From NCBI GenBank assembly GCA_020636505.1, contig JACJXR010000001.1:310001-374000 (forward strand): a stretch of DNA of 64,000 nucleotides. Direction: 5' to 3'. A program made the position numbers and the translations under genes. Source of the stretch: Chitinophagales bacterium (GTDB taxonomy: Bacteria > Bacteroidota > Bacteroidia > Chitinophagales > Chitinophagaceae). This document shows positions 44,543-53,352 of this stretch, in pieces; the stretch's first letter is position 1; each line of letters starts with the position of its first letter. The notes below the pieces were generated by a model, which had not been told where the DNA came from, searched no databases, and saw nothing but the letters and a program-made list of their open reading frames with translations.

Positions 44543-45671
44543 TAATTTCAAAATTTGCTATTACCGGATTATGATCCGACAACGATGTGTAAGGTGATTT
44601 GTATCCCAAACAATTAAGATAGTCACCATCATACAGCATATGATCTATACGCAATGTTGGTGCCAATTGATTGTATGTTCTGCCTATTCCGAAACCTTTT
44701 TCAAGAAAAGCATCTTTCAGTTCGCCTTTGATGGTTGTATAGGTATATGAACCGGGTAAGTCATTCAAATCTCCACAAACAACTACCGGATATGGGCTTT
44801 TGTTAATGATCTCTCTTGCTGCGTCCGCCTCTCTGGCCCTTCTTGCAAATGCGAAGTTGAACTTACCGATATAAGTGCTTGTTCTTTTCAGGTCTTTCTT
44901 CAGGTCGGAATCTTTTTTACCTATCTCTTCAAGATAAGCCTTGTCGTAATCGCTGAGTCCGAATGTGTTTAAATGGACAAAGAAGAACCTAAGCGTATCG
45001 TTATGAGGTAATGAGACATCACCTTGCAACAAATAAATGAAGTCAGCCAGTTTATGTGCTTTGAAGTTGTGAATGGGATAACGAGAAAATACCGCTGTTC
45101 CCAAAAAAATATACTTGCCGAGTGTATTATCCGCCTGAAAACGATAGTCCTTGTATTTACCCGCTTCTGATATCTTTTCTGCCAATGGTGTTTCAATGGT
45201 TGTTTTGGGGATGGGAAACTCGGGTAGGCAAACAACATCCGCATCGATATTGGCTATAAAGCTTACCATTTTCTTATCGAACTCTTTATCCTTGGGTTTA
45301 TTGAAAATGCCCATGCCATGAGCATTCCAGGTCATTACTTTCAGTCTGTTCTCCTTCGTGGCAAAATCATTCGACTCAAGGTTGAAAGCAAATACCGTAG
45401 TTATGAGTTGGTAACACCCTACCAATGTGATCAAAGAATAAAACGCTCTTAATTTTCGGCTGCTGAAAAACAACCAAAAAAAAACAAACGCGAGATTCAC
45501 TATAACGGCATATGGAGTGGTAAGGCTGAATATGGCTATATAATCGACATGAAGCGGATGTGCGTTGGGGGCTATGGCACAAAGAACCAACCACAGAATA
45601 GCTCCAAAATTTACCAGAAGTACTATTCTGCTGAAAAAGCGCCTGAAAAAACTTCTTTTTTTCTCTTTCAA
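44529..45671 (-). CDS. Membrane-bound endonuclease/exonuclease/phosphatase-fold protein
   Basis: The 380-residue protein has three N-terminal membrane segments (about 15-100) and then an EEP-family catalytic domain: VMTWNAHGMG, CLPEFP with the metal-binding Glu, VVCGDLNDLPGSYTY, and the terminal SDHNPVIANF His. Such proteins hydrolyse phosphodiesters, possibly of phospholipids or nucleic acids outside the cytoplasm. The TTG at 45671 is the only available start close to the first membrane segment. It lies 12 bp after the inactive rhomboid gene. Confidence 0.8.
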   Translation of the reverse strand: MKEKKRSFFRRFFSRIVLLVNFGAILWLVLCAIAPNAHPLHVDYIAIFSLTTPYAVIVNLAFVFFWLFFSSRKLRAFYSLITLVGCYQLITTVFAFNLESNDFATKENRLKVMTWNAHGMGIFNKPKDKEFDKKMVSFIANIDADVVCLPEFPIPKTTIETPLAEKISEAGKYKDYRFQADNTLGKYIFLGTAVFSRYPIHNFKAHKLADFIYLLQGDVSLPHNDTLRFFFVHLNTFGLSDYDKAYLEEIGKKDSDLKKDLKRTSTYIGKFNFAFARRAREADAAREIINKSPYPVVVCGDLNDLPGSYTYTTIKGELKDAFLEKGFGIGRTYNQLAPTLRIDHMLYDGDYLNCLGYKSPYTSLSDHNPVIANFEIIGTD

Positions 45672-45683
45672 AACGATTGAATA

Positions 45684-46580
45684 TTACTTTTCTTCGCTAG
45701 CCTTTCTCAAAAGCTCTTTTTCGTCCTTGCTTAAGGAGTCATAACCTTTCGAGTTTATTTTATCCAATATCTCGTCTATTTTGTCTTGAGTGATACCTTT
45801 TTGTGGCTTTGGTGTGTACAAACTCTGAACCAAACCTCTCTTTACATTTCTATGCTCTGCTGCCAAACGCTCGTTAGGCTCAAATTGTCGCTGAACCCCG
45901 TCGGAGATTTTATAATACCATCCGGCAGGTTGAATTCCGTTTCTAAGCAACCATACATAAAGATACCCCATCAAAGCACCACCTACCAATAAAAACAACG
46001 GAGCACCTTCAACATTGATATTTGCATGCACCAACTGAAGCGCAAAGAATATTATAGCGATTACCACCAATGGTATTCTGAATGTATCAGTCAAGTAGAA
46101 CTTATAGTCAGGCGCAAGTGTAAGCGCTGCTACCGCCATACCTACCACACTTGCTTGTGCACCCATCATATACACTCTGCCGGAGAAGTAATTTCCGGGC
46201 AACAACATGGATAGCTGATAAAATATACCACCTACCAACATACAATATATGAACATGGGTATCAACTGCCTGTGACCTATCAGCATTTGTACCAACGACC
46301 CAAATACATATAACCATACCATATTGCTGAATAGCACCCAAAAACCGCTATGCACCCAACCATATGTGGCAATCGTCCAAAACTTTGCAGGATAGGCGGT
46401 CACGGCCGGCATTGTAATGTTCTCTGTGAAGTACTTCGTAAAAACTTCTTGTGGCACTTCGGCAACGGTCAATATAGCCCAAATCAATCCATAAGACACA
46501 AAGCCAACTCCCGAAGCGACTATTAGCTTCAGTACTGCATTTTCACTGTATCCAGGTATTCCTCTTTTACGGCCGATCAT
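45684..46580 (-). CDS. Rhomboid-fold membrane protein, catalytic residues apparently lost
   Basis: The 298-residue protein has the rhomboid helix pattern and the same segment order as its neighbour, but the GxSG position reads GAQASV (Q142 where Ser is expected), the HLGG position reads LVGG (L198 where His is expected), and the HIFLN His of helix 2 is replaced (V82) while N86 is kept. It also has a C-terminal soluble tail of about 80 residues rich in Lys and Glu. It is likely a non-proteolytic pseudo-rhomboid. It starts 10 bp after the active rhomboid gene. Confidence 0.82.
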   Translation of the reverse strand: MIGRKRGIPGYSENAVLKLIVASGVGFVSYGLIWAILTVAEVPQEVFTKYFTENITMPAVTAYPAKFWTIATYGWVHSGFWVLFSNMVWLYVFGSLVQMLIGHRQLIPMFIYCMLVGGIFYQLSMLLPGNYFSGRVYMMGAQASVVGMAVAALTLAPDYKFYLTDTFRIPLVVIAIIFFALQLVHANINVEGAPLFLLVGGALMGYLYVWLLRNGIQPAGWYYKISDGVQRQFEPNERLAAEHRNVKRGLVQSLYTPKPQKGITQDKIDEILDKINSKGYDSLSKDEKELLRKASEEK

Positions 46581-46590
46581 ATCGATTTGT

Positions 46591-47403
46591 TTAATAGAGC
46601 GTATTTCTATTGCTTTTATTCCAAATTTTTAAAACGATGAATCCCACCAACATACCACCAAGGTGTGCAAAGTGGGCCACATTGTCTCCTACCGAGTTAC
46701 TTAATCCTTCTATCAATTGCAGCACAGCAAACCCTGCAACCACATACTTGGCCTTAACGGGTACCAAGAAATATATATACAGCAAAGTATTCGGGAACAA
46801 ATAGCCAAATGCAAAAAGCAAACCGAACACCGCACCGGATGCTCCTATTGATGTTTGGTCAACAATTCCAGCCATATATTGCCCTGTCGACAATGATCCA
46901 CCATACAATTCTTGATATATTGCATTCATCGGTGCACGCGAAAAATCATATAACGACCCGGACCATTTATTGACTACATCCTGAAAAGTTTGCAATTGTG
47001 CTTGGGTTGGATTGTTTTGAAGTGCATCGAAAGCTTTTGCCATTGATTCAAACTCGAATGCAAAAACTCCAAGGTGTAGTAATGCAGCTCCTACTCCACA
47101 AATCAAATAGAATGTCAGAAATCTTTTGGGCCCCCACACATTCTCCAAAACACTACCAAACATCCACAAAGCGAACATATTTAGAAATATATGCCCTATC
47201 GACCCATGCATGAACATATGCGTAACAAACTGCCAAGCATAAAAATAATGTGACTTCCAGTAGTGAAGTCCAAGATAATCGGTAAGATCTATACCCATGT
47301 TACCCAACACAAACTGGGCAAAGGCCATGATCACATTTATTATTATAAGATTTTTTACAACCGTTGGCAGAATCTGAAATCTTCCGGGCCTAATTTCTGT
47401 CAT
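46591..47403 (-). CDS. Rhomboid intramembrane serine protease
   Basis: The 270-residue protease carries the catalytic Ser-His dyad: S189 in IGASGAVFG and H247 in HFAHLGG. H71 and N75 in GHIFLN form the oxyanion region. An insert of about 70 residues lies between membrane helices 3 and 4. It cleaves transmembrane substrates in the inner membrane; the substrate is unknown. A -7 box TAATTTTG lies at 47450-47457 on the minus strand. It is the first gene of a row with the pseudo-rhomboid and EEP genes. Confidence 0.93.
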   Translation of the reverse strand: MTEIRPGRFQILPTVVKNLIIINVIMAFAQFVLGNMGIDLTDYLGLHYWKSHYFYAWQFVTHMFMHGSIGHIFLNMFALWMFGSVLENVWGPKRFLTFYLICGVGAALLHLGVFAFEFESMAKAFDALQNNPTQAQLQTFQDVVNKWSGSLYDFSRAPMNAIYQELYGGSLSTGQYMAGIVDQTSIGASGAVFGLLFAFGYLFPNTLLYIYFLVPVKAKYVVAGFAVLQLIEGLSNSVGDNVAHFAHLGGMLVGFIVLKIWNKSNRNTLY

Positions 47404-47449
47404 ATGTCTATTTTCTCCTTCTGACTGTACTAAGATTGTATCAGAACAT

Positions 47450-47457
47450 CAAAATTA
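47450..47457 (-). promoter_or_regulatory. -7 box of the rhomboid gene row
   Basis: On the minus strand TAATTTTG fits TAnnTTTG exactly, 46 bp upstream of the rhomboid ATG. No -33 TTTG at proper spacing was found. Confidence 0.35.
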
Positions 47458-47520
47458 ACATTTAATCGCCGTTAAGACCTCGAAATAGACCTCTTATTAC
47501 TATAAACTTGTGTGAAAAGG

Positions 47521-48849
47521 CTACTTATCGGTTCTGTTAAGCAGCTGCAACACCCCCTCTCGTTGAAGTATTTTGTAACCTATTCTATCGTTGGAGATAC
47601 CTTCTTTCAGCTTATAATCGAAATAATAATCCTCATCACTCCCTGTTTCGGTCACGAAGTAGGCAAATTGCACCTCTTTTCTGTCTGCGAATTTCTTTGC
47701 CACTTCGTACAGATGCGTGGACAATACCATCAAATGTGAGCTCTGGTTCAACAAGCCTTCTATTACCGCAGCAGTGCATTCATATGCGTCATGCACGTTC
47801 GTGCCTTTGAACAGTTCGTCCATAAGCACCAAATGTGGCTCATTTTTTTGGAGTCGGCCCGCTGTCATTTTCATTCTCTTCACTTCCGCATAGAAATAAC
47901 TCTCCCCTTTCAACAGATCGTCTTCGACATGCATATTTGTGACGATACCATCCATAAAGCTCACCTCGAGATTTGAGGCAGGTACACCCATACCGATGTG
48001 AGCCAACAAAGCCGCAACACCTATAGAACGCATAAACGTCGTTTTGCCTGACATATTCGCACCGGTGAGTATCAGAAAGTTTCTATCCTCGGTAAATTCA
48101 ATATCATACGGCTTCGCATCTTTCAACAGCGGATGAAATAGCCCTTTGGCTTTGAAGCAAACAGGCAAAGAATGTTTGAGTTCGGGAAATGCCCATCCGT
48201 GCTCTCCTGTTGCCCTACCCAACGACTGAATGGCATCGAGTTTGGCATATATTTTCATCATGCCAAGTATATTGCTCTTCATCTCTCTACGGACATAAAA
48301 GCTATACTTTGCATGCTCTCTGTATGGGGTATCACTGTTTACGGTCAGCAAATCAGCGGTAAGTCGGTGGTCTAATTTGGACTGTATATCTTCCAATAAT
48401 GTTCGCAACAAGATAGGCAGGCCTTTGTCTTGCAACAATTCCAAAAGCTGCCTGCCACCCTTCAGTATATCACTTACATGCGATATGGAAAATTGAGTAA
48501 AGAAGTACTCTCCCTTATTGAACAGTTTCTGCCAAAAATCTCCGAAGAAAAGCGTGACACCCGACGGTGGATGTGTATATCCGTCACTTGCTTCAAAGTA
48601 CTTGTCCAACATGACCAATGTACCGTTGGTGATTATAGTTGGCCACTTGTTTTGATTGTCCCTCCAATACCTGACAGCCTCCTGCATCGCAACCAAACCG
48701 TCATATGTATCGGGAGGATGAGAAACAAAATCGTATAAGACCTCTCGACCTTTATCGGTCGTAGTACGGTCTATAAGGCCAATAATACCGCCACTTCCTT
48801 CGGATGGGAAAATGCTTAGGTCTTTAAATGTGGTCTTGTCATTCAGCAT
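47521..48849 (-). CDS. MutS-related ATPase without mismatch-binding domain
   Basis: The 442-residue protein has a helical MutS core (about 20-210) and a MutS-type ATPase: Walker A GANMSGKTTFMRSIG, Walker B LVLMDELFKGTN, and STHLYEV. The N-terminal mismatch-recognition domain of MutS1 is absent, as is the Smr domain of MutS2. It belongs to the short MutS-like proteins common in Bacteroidota, whose role in DNA repair or recombination is not established. The ATG shares one base with the stop of the dihydroorotase gene (TAATG). Confidence 0.86.
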   Translation of the reverse strand: MLNDKTTFKDLSIFPSEGSGGIIGLIDRTTTDKGREVLYDFVSHPPDTYDGLVAMQEAVRYWRDNQNKWPTIITNGTLVMLDKYFEASDGYTHPPSGVTLFFGDFWQKLFNKGEYFFTQFSISHVSDILKGGRQLLELLQDKGLPILLRTLLEDIQSKLDHRLTADLLTVNSDTPYREHAKYSFYVRREMKSNILGMMKIYAKLDAIQSLGRATGEHGWAFPELKHSLPVCFKAKGLFHPLLKDAKPYDIEFTEDRNFLILTGANMSGKTTFMRSIGVAALLAHIGMGVPASNLEVSFMDGIVTNMHVEDDLLKGESYFYAEVKRMKMTAGRLQKNEPHLVLMDELFKGTNVHDAYECTAAVIEGLLNQSSHLMVLSTHLYEVAKKFADRKEVQFAYFVTETGSDEDYYFDYKLKEGISNDRIGYKILQREGVLQLLNRTDK

Positions 48850-50180
48850 TATCGCGCAAATGAAAGCCTTTGCCCTCTGATGGCTTTGTTGATGACACCA
48901 TCTTCATACACCACCTTACCGTTCACCAATGTATACCTTACCTGTGCAGGGAAATCATGACCTTCAAACGGAGACCATCCACACTTATAAAGAAGATTTT
49001 CTTTGGAAACTTTGGTATCTCCTTTCAGGTCTACCAATACAAGGTCTGCATGGTAGCCTTCTCTGATGTACCCACGCTCTTGCACCAAAAAGCATTTGGC
49101 AGGTGCGTGACACATTTTCTCCACTACTTTTTCCAAGGTTATTTTGCCTTGTTTCACATACTCCAACATCAGTAACAAACTATGCTGAACCAATGGTATA
49201 CCCGAAGGGGATTGCGGGTAAGGCTGTTGTTTCTCTTCCCAAGTGTGTGGCGCATGGTCTGTGGCAATAACGTCAAGTCTATCGTCCAACAAAGCTTCCC
49301 ACAAAGCATCTCTGTTGCTTGGAGCTTTTATTGCAGGATTGCACTGTATTTGAGTACCGTACTTGGCATAATCGTCTGCAGTAAAGTGCAAATGATGTAC
49401 ACATACCTCAGCTGTAATGTTCTTTTGTTCAACAGGGAAAAAATTCGTGAACAACTGCAATTCTTTTGCAGTACTTATATGTAGTATGTGTAGTCTTGTT
49501 TTGTGCTTGTTGGCAAGTTGCACTGCTGTAACAGAGCTTTCGTAGCAAGCATCCACATCTCTTATTTGTGGATGATATGAAACATTGTCGGCTCCGCTGA
49601 ATTTCTCTTTGTTCTTTGCGATGATACGCTCATCCTCGCAGTGTGTGGCTATCAACAATTCAGACTCTGAAAATATCTTATAAAGTGTCATTGGATTATC
49701 CACCAACATATTACCGGTGCTGGAACCCATGAATATCTTCACCCCACAAACATCTTTCTTCTTCTCATTGGTCCTCAAAACCTCGTCCACATTCTGATTA
49801 GACACACCCATGTAGAAAGAATAGTTGGCCGCAGAAGTGAAATATGCCATCCTATACTTTTCCTCCAACAACTTATGAGTAAGTGCAGCAGGTTTGGTAT
49901 TGGGCATTTCCATAAAAGAGGTCACACCACCTGCAACAGCAGCTTGAGACTCTGTTTCTATCGTTGCTTTGTGTTTTAACCCAGGATCACGAAAGTGAAC
50001 CTGATCGTCGATCACACCCGGCAACAGGTGCAAACCTTCGGCATTTATCTCTCTTGCTCTTTCAGGTGTCTCAATTACTCCTCCGATCTTTTCTATACGG
50101 CCGTTCCTGATAAGCACATCGCCACTTTGCTGTTGCCCTTCATTTACAATAGTTGCATTTCTGATTATAACCGTATCCAT
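48849..50180 (-). CDS. pyrC: Dihydroorotase
   Basis: This class I, zinc-dependent amidohydrolase (443 residues) cyclises carbamoyl-aspartate to dihydroorotate in pyrimidine synthesis. Motifs in order are LLPGVIDDQVHFRDPG with the first metal histidine, FMEMPNTKP, GVKIFMGSSTGNML with the lysine that bridges the metals, HCEDE, HILHIST and IATDHAPHTWEEK. Related hydantoinases share the fold, but the GVKIFMGSSTG and TDHAPHT blocks fit dihydroorotase. It is co-translated with the MutS-like gene through TAATG. Confidence 0.9.
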   Translation of the reverse strand: MDTVIIRNATIVNEGQQQSGDVLIRNGRIEKIGGVIETPERAREINAEGLHLLPGVIDDQVHFRDPGLKHKATIETESQAAVAGGVTSFMEMPNTKPAALTHKLLEEKYRMAYFTSAANYSFYMGVSNQNVDEVLRTNEKKKDVCGVKIFMGSSTGNMLVDNPMTLYKIFSESELLIATHCEDERIIAKNKEKFSGADNVSYHPQIRDVDACYESSVTAVQLANKHKTRLHILHISTAKELQLFTNFFPVEQKNITAEVCVHHLHFTADDYAKYGTQIQCNPAIKAPSNRDALWEALLDDRLDVIATDHAPHTWEEKQQPYPQSPSGIPLVQHSLLLMLEYVKQGKITLEKVVEKMCHAPAKCFLVQERGYIREGYHADLVLVDLKGDTKVSKENLLYKCGWSPFEGHDFPAQVRYTLVNGKVVYEDGVINKAIRGQRLSFAR

Positions 50181-50202
50181 TAGTAATAACTGATTTTAAG
50201 CC

Positions 50203-50210
50203 TATTTTTG
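50203..50210 (+). promoter_or_regulatory. -7 box of the outer-membrane protein gene
   Basis: TATTTTTG fits the consensus, 38 bp before the ATG at 50249, in the short divergent gap with pyrC. No clear -33 box. Confidence 0.4.
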
Positions 50211-50248
50211 TAACAATATTAAGGCTTACGTCCCGGAAATCACATTAT

Positions 50249-51934
50249 ATGATTAAAAAAGCGTTACTGACTGCCACCTCGCTACTGCTATTTTGTGTCG
50301 CAGTTTCTGCACAAACCACTTATCTACAACTCGGACATGTTGACTATCACCTACTTGACAGGTTGGAAACACGTTCGGGAAAATTATCTGACGGTTTGTT
50401 TCTTTCAACAAAGCCTACATCTCGCAAAGCGGCGGTTGAGTTTTTGATGGAGACCAGAAGAGATGCACGATATATCGGGCTGAGTAAGATAGATCGTCAT
50501 AACATTATGCATATGGTATCTGTCAGTGGCGAATGGGCCGAGGAAGGTCAAGGTGCTATCGATTCCAAACATCCGATCTTTAAAACATTCTACAAAAAAC
50601 AGCCGGACCTTTTTTACGTCAATAACGACGACCTGTTCTTGTCAATCAATCCTGTAATAAGTGTTATCGGCACATCGGAGCAAAACAATCCGGGCAGCCC
50701 CTTATTTGCCAGTGGACGTGGTGTGGAAGTAAGAGGTCGTATTCTTGACAAAATCGGTTTGTATACCTACTTCACCGACAATCAGGAAGAAGTACCTGCT
50801 CATGTAGGCAAATGGGTGGACAGCTTCAGCGCAGTACCCGCTGCTGATTATTACAAAATAACAGGCACCAACACATACGATTATTTGTTGGCAAGAGGCT
50901 ACATAGACTTTGCAGCCATAAAAGACCATATAAACATCACGTTCGGTTATGGAAGACATTTTATCGGTGACGGTATGCGGAGCTTGTTCTTGAGCGACTA
51001 CTCTGCTGCTGCAACTTTCTTGCGTATCAACACCAGAGTTTGGAAACTCAATTACCAAAACCTCTATTTGGAACTGAAACCTCAATATGTAAGAGGCTCC
51101 GACAAAAGGTTGCCTCGCAAATATGCCACAATACATCACTTGAGCGCAAACGCATTCGATTGGTTGAATGTGGGCATATTTGAAGCTGTGGTGTTTGACA
51201 GACAAGACAGATACGAATTCAGTTACATGAACCCAATAATCTTATACAGACAAATTGAACGCTCTTTGGGTAGTCCAGACAACGTTTTGTTGGGTATCAA
51301 CTTCAAAGCTCTTGTATTGAAGCATATACAACTGTATGGTCAATTTATTTTAGATGAATTCACTTTCAGTGAGCTTAAGGCAGGCAATGGTTATTGGGCA
51401 AACAAATTCGGCTTACAACTTGGTGGTAAATACTTTGATGCCTTCACGGTAAACAACTTGGACCTTCAAGGAGAAATAAACCTTGTTCGTCCTTACACTT
51501 ATACGCACTACGACAGTACCGCCAACTACTCTCATTACAACCAACCACTAGCTCATCCTTTGGGAGCAGGGTTCTTGGAGTTTATAGGCATGATACGCTA
51601 TCAACCTATTAAGAACTTGTATACCGAGTTTAAGGGTACATACTATCAACAAACCACCGATACAAACGGTAGCAACTTCGGTGGCAATATTTTCATGGAC
51701 TACGACAATCGTGCAGAGCAATATGGCGTGTCACTCATCAACGGTGTTCGTGCACAGTGTGCCATTGCACGCTTCAATGTTTCGTACGAGCTAAGAGAGA
51801 ATCTGTTTATTGATGCAGGTGCCACTTATCGTAAGAAAGTATATGAGAATGCGGTATACCCTACCGAGAACACGACTTATTTTACCGGTGGTTTACGCCT
51901 GAATATCACTCGTAGAGATTACGACTACTATTGA
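50249..51934 (+). CDS. Outer-membrane beta-barrel protein, Wzi / RemB-like
   Basis: The 561-residue protein has a signal peptide (KKALLTATSLLLFCVAVSAQ) and a body rich in alternating beta strands, ending in an aromatic-terminated strand (RRDYDYY). The region DHINITFGYGRHFIGDGMRSLFLSDYS resembles the capsule-assembly Wzi family, and similar long members are annotated as gliding protein RemB. It is followed after 23 bp by the MBOAT acyltransferase gene, so a surface glycan or export role is plausible. Exact function unknown. Confidence 0.72.
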   Translation: MIKKALLTATSLLLFCVAVSAQTTYLQLGHVDYHLLDRLETRSGKLSDGLFLSTKPTSRKAAVEFLMETRRDARYIGLSKIDRHNIMHMVSVSGEWAEEGQGAIDSKHPIFKTFYKKQPDLFYVNNDDLFLSINPVISVIGTSEQNNPGSPLFASGRGVEVRGRILDKIGLYTYFTDNQEEVPAHVGKWVDSFSAVPAADYYKITGTNTYDYLLARGYIDFAAIKDHINITFGYGRHFIGDGMRSLFLSDYSAAATFLRINTRVWKLNYQNLYLELKPQYVRGSDKRLPRKYATIHHLSANAFDWLNVGIFEAVVFDRQDRYEFSYMNPIILYRQIERSLGSPDNVLLGINFKALVLKHIQLYGQFILDEFTFSELKAGNGYWANKFGLQLGGKYFDAFTVNNLDLQGEINLVRPYTYTHYDSTANYSHYNQPLAHPLGAGFLEFIGMIRYQPIKNLYTEFKGTYYQQTTDTNGSNFGGNIFMDYDNRAEQYGVSLINGVRAQCAIARFNVSYELRENLFIDAGATYRKKVYENAVYPTENTTYFTGGLRLNITRRDYDYY

Positions 51935-51957
51935 TATGGTTGACTGAATGAACCTGC

Positions 51958-53352
51958 ATGATATTTAACTCCACAACATTTCTCATATTCCTCCCAATAG
52001 CGTTCTTCCTCTATTGGGTGATAAACAAATATGGGGTTAAGTATCAAAACCTATTATTACTCGCATTAAGCTACATATTCTATGGATGGTGGGATTGGGT
52101 TTTTCTTTCGCTAATAGTGGTCAGCACTCTGGTCGATTATATAGCGGCACATAAGATCGGAGCTGCTACCGACACTCGCATCAAAAAACGATGGCTGGCA
52201 TTGAGCGTTGTTGTAAATCTTGGTCTGCTTGGGGTTTTCAAGTACTTTGATTTTTTTGCAGACTCTTTGGCCAACTTGTTTACAAGTATCGGTTATGATG
52301 CACCGATATACTCTTTGGGTATAATACTGCCTGTCGGTATTTCGTTCTACACTTTCCAAACCATGTCATACACAATAGATGTATACTATGGACGAATGAA
52401 GCCTGAAAAGGATTTAGTTGCTTTTGGAACGTATGTTGCATTCTTTCCTCAGTTGGTTGCAGGGCCTATCGAAAGGGCAACAAGCTTATTGCCGCAAATT
52501 ACCCGAGCACGACAGTTCAAATACCGTCAAGGAGTGGAAGGGCTTCGGTTGATTCTATATGGTATGTTCAAAAAAGTAGTCATTGCAGACTCTCTGGCCA
52601 AACTTGTCGACCCAGTCTTTGGCAATCCGGCAGGACATAACGGCACAACACTGTTTGTAAGCTGCATTTACTTTGGCATACAGATATATTGCGACTTCAG
52701 CGGATATTCTGACATTGCAATTGGTACCGCAAAACTATTCGGCATAGAACTGCGTTCCAACTTCAAATTCCCGTATTTCACCACCAACATCATTGACTTT
52801 TGGAAGCGTTGGCATATTTCATTGTCCACTTGGTTCAGAGATTATGTATATATCCCTTTGGGTGGTTCCAGAGGAAGTAGACTTGTTACCGCTAGAAACC
52901 TCTTTATCGTCTTCATGGTAAGCGGATTGTGGCATGGCGCCAACTGGACATATGTGATATGGGGTATGATACATGGCGTACTTTATTTGATAACATACTT
53001 TTTCTTCAAACCATCTGCCAAGCATAGAATTCTCTCTAAAGTCATTGGGTTTATCATAACATCGTTAACGATAACCTTGGCTTGGCCGTTCTTCAGATGT
53101 GAGAGCATCGCGCAGGCAGCCGAGATGGTGAAAAGGATCGTACTTTTTGCTTTTACACCGTTGCAATACGGACAAGGCCTGATATATGTAGGGACTATAT
53201 TGTTGATGGATATGCTCATATTCAAAAACGAGCGAGAACCTGTGCCGTTTAAAAAGAGCTTTTTGAGGAAACTATATTACAGCATCTTGATAATAGCAAT
53301 TGCCACCAATTGGAGTCATCAATCTTATAACTTCATCTATTTCCAATTCTGA
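51958..53352 (+). CDS. MBOAT family O-acyltransferase (AlgI-like)
   Basis: The 464-residue polytopic membrane enzyme moves acyl groups from a cytoplasmic donor to an exported glycan or lipid. The conserved parts are FFPQLVAGPIERA, DFWKRWHISLSTWFRDYVYIPLGG and the catalytic histidine in SGLWHGANWTYVIWG. Membrane segments cover nearly the whole chain. The TGATG overlap (one shared base) couples it to the SGNH-like gene downstream, the usual partner pair of AlgI/AlgJ or PatA/PatB systems. Confidence 0.92.
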   Translation: MIFNSTTFLIFLPIAFFLYWVINKYGVKYQNLLLLALSYIFYGWWDWVFLSLIVVSTLVDYIAAHKIGAATDTRIKKRWLALSVVVNLGLLGVFKYFDFFADSLANLFTSIGYDAPIYSLGIILPVGISFYTFQTMSYTIDVYYGRMKPEKDLVAFGTYVAFFPQLVAGPIERATSLLPQITRARQFKYRQGVEGLRLILYGMFKKVVIADSLAKLVDPVFGNPAGHNGTTLFVSCIYFGIQIYCDFSGYSDIAIGTAKLFGIELRSNFKFPYFTTNIIDFWKRWHISLSTWFRDYVYIPLGGSRGSRLVTARNLFIVFMVSGLWHGANWTYVIWGMIHGVLYLITYFFFKPSAKHRILSKVIGFIITSLTITLAWPFFRCESIAQAAEMVKRIVLFAFTPLQYGQGLIYVGTILLMDMLIFKNEREPVPFKKSFLRKLYYSILIIAIATNWSHQSYNFIYFQF

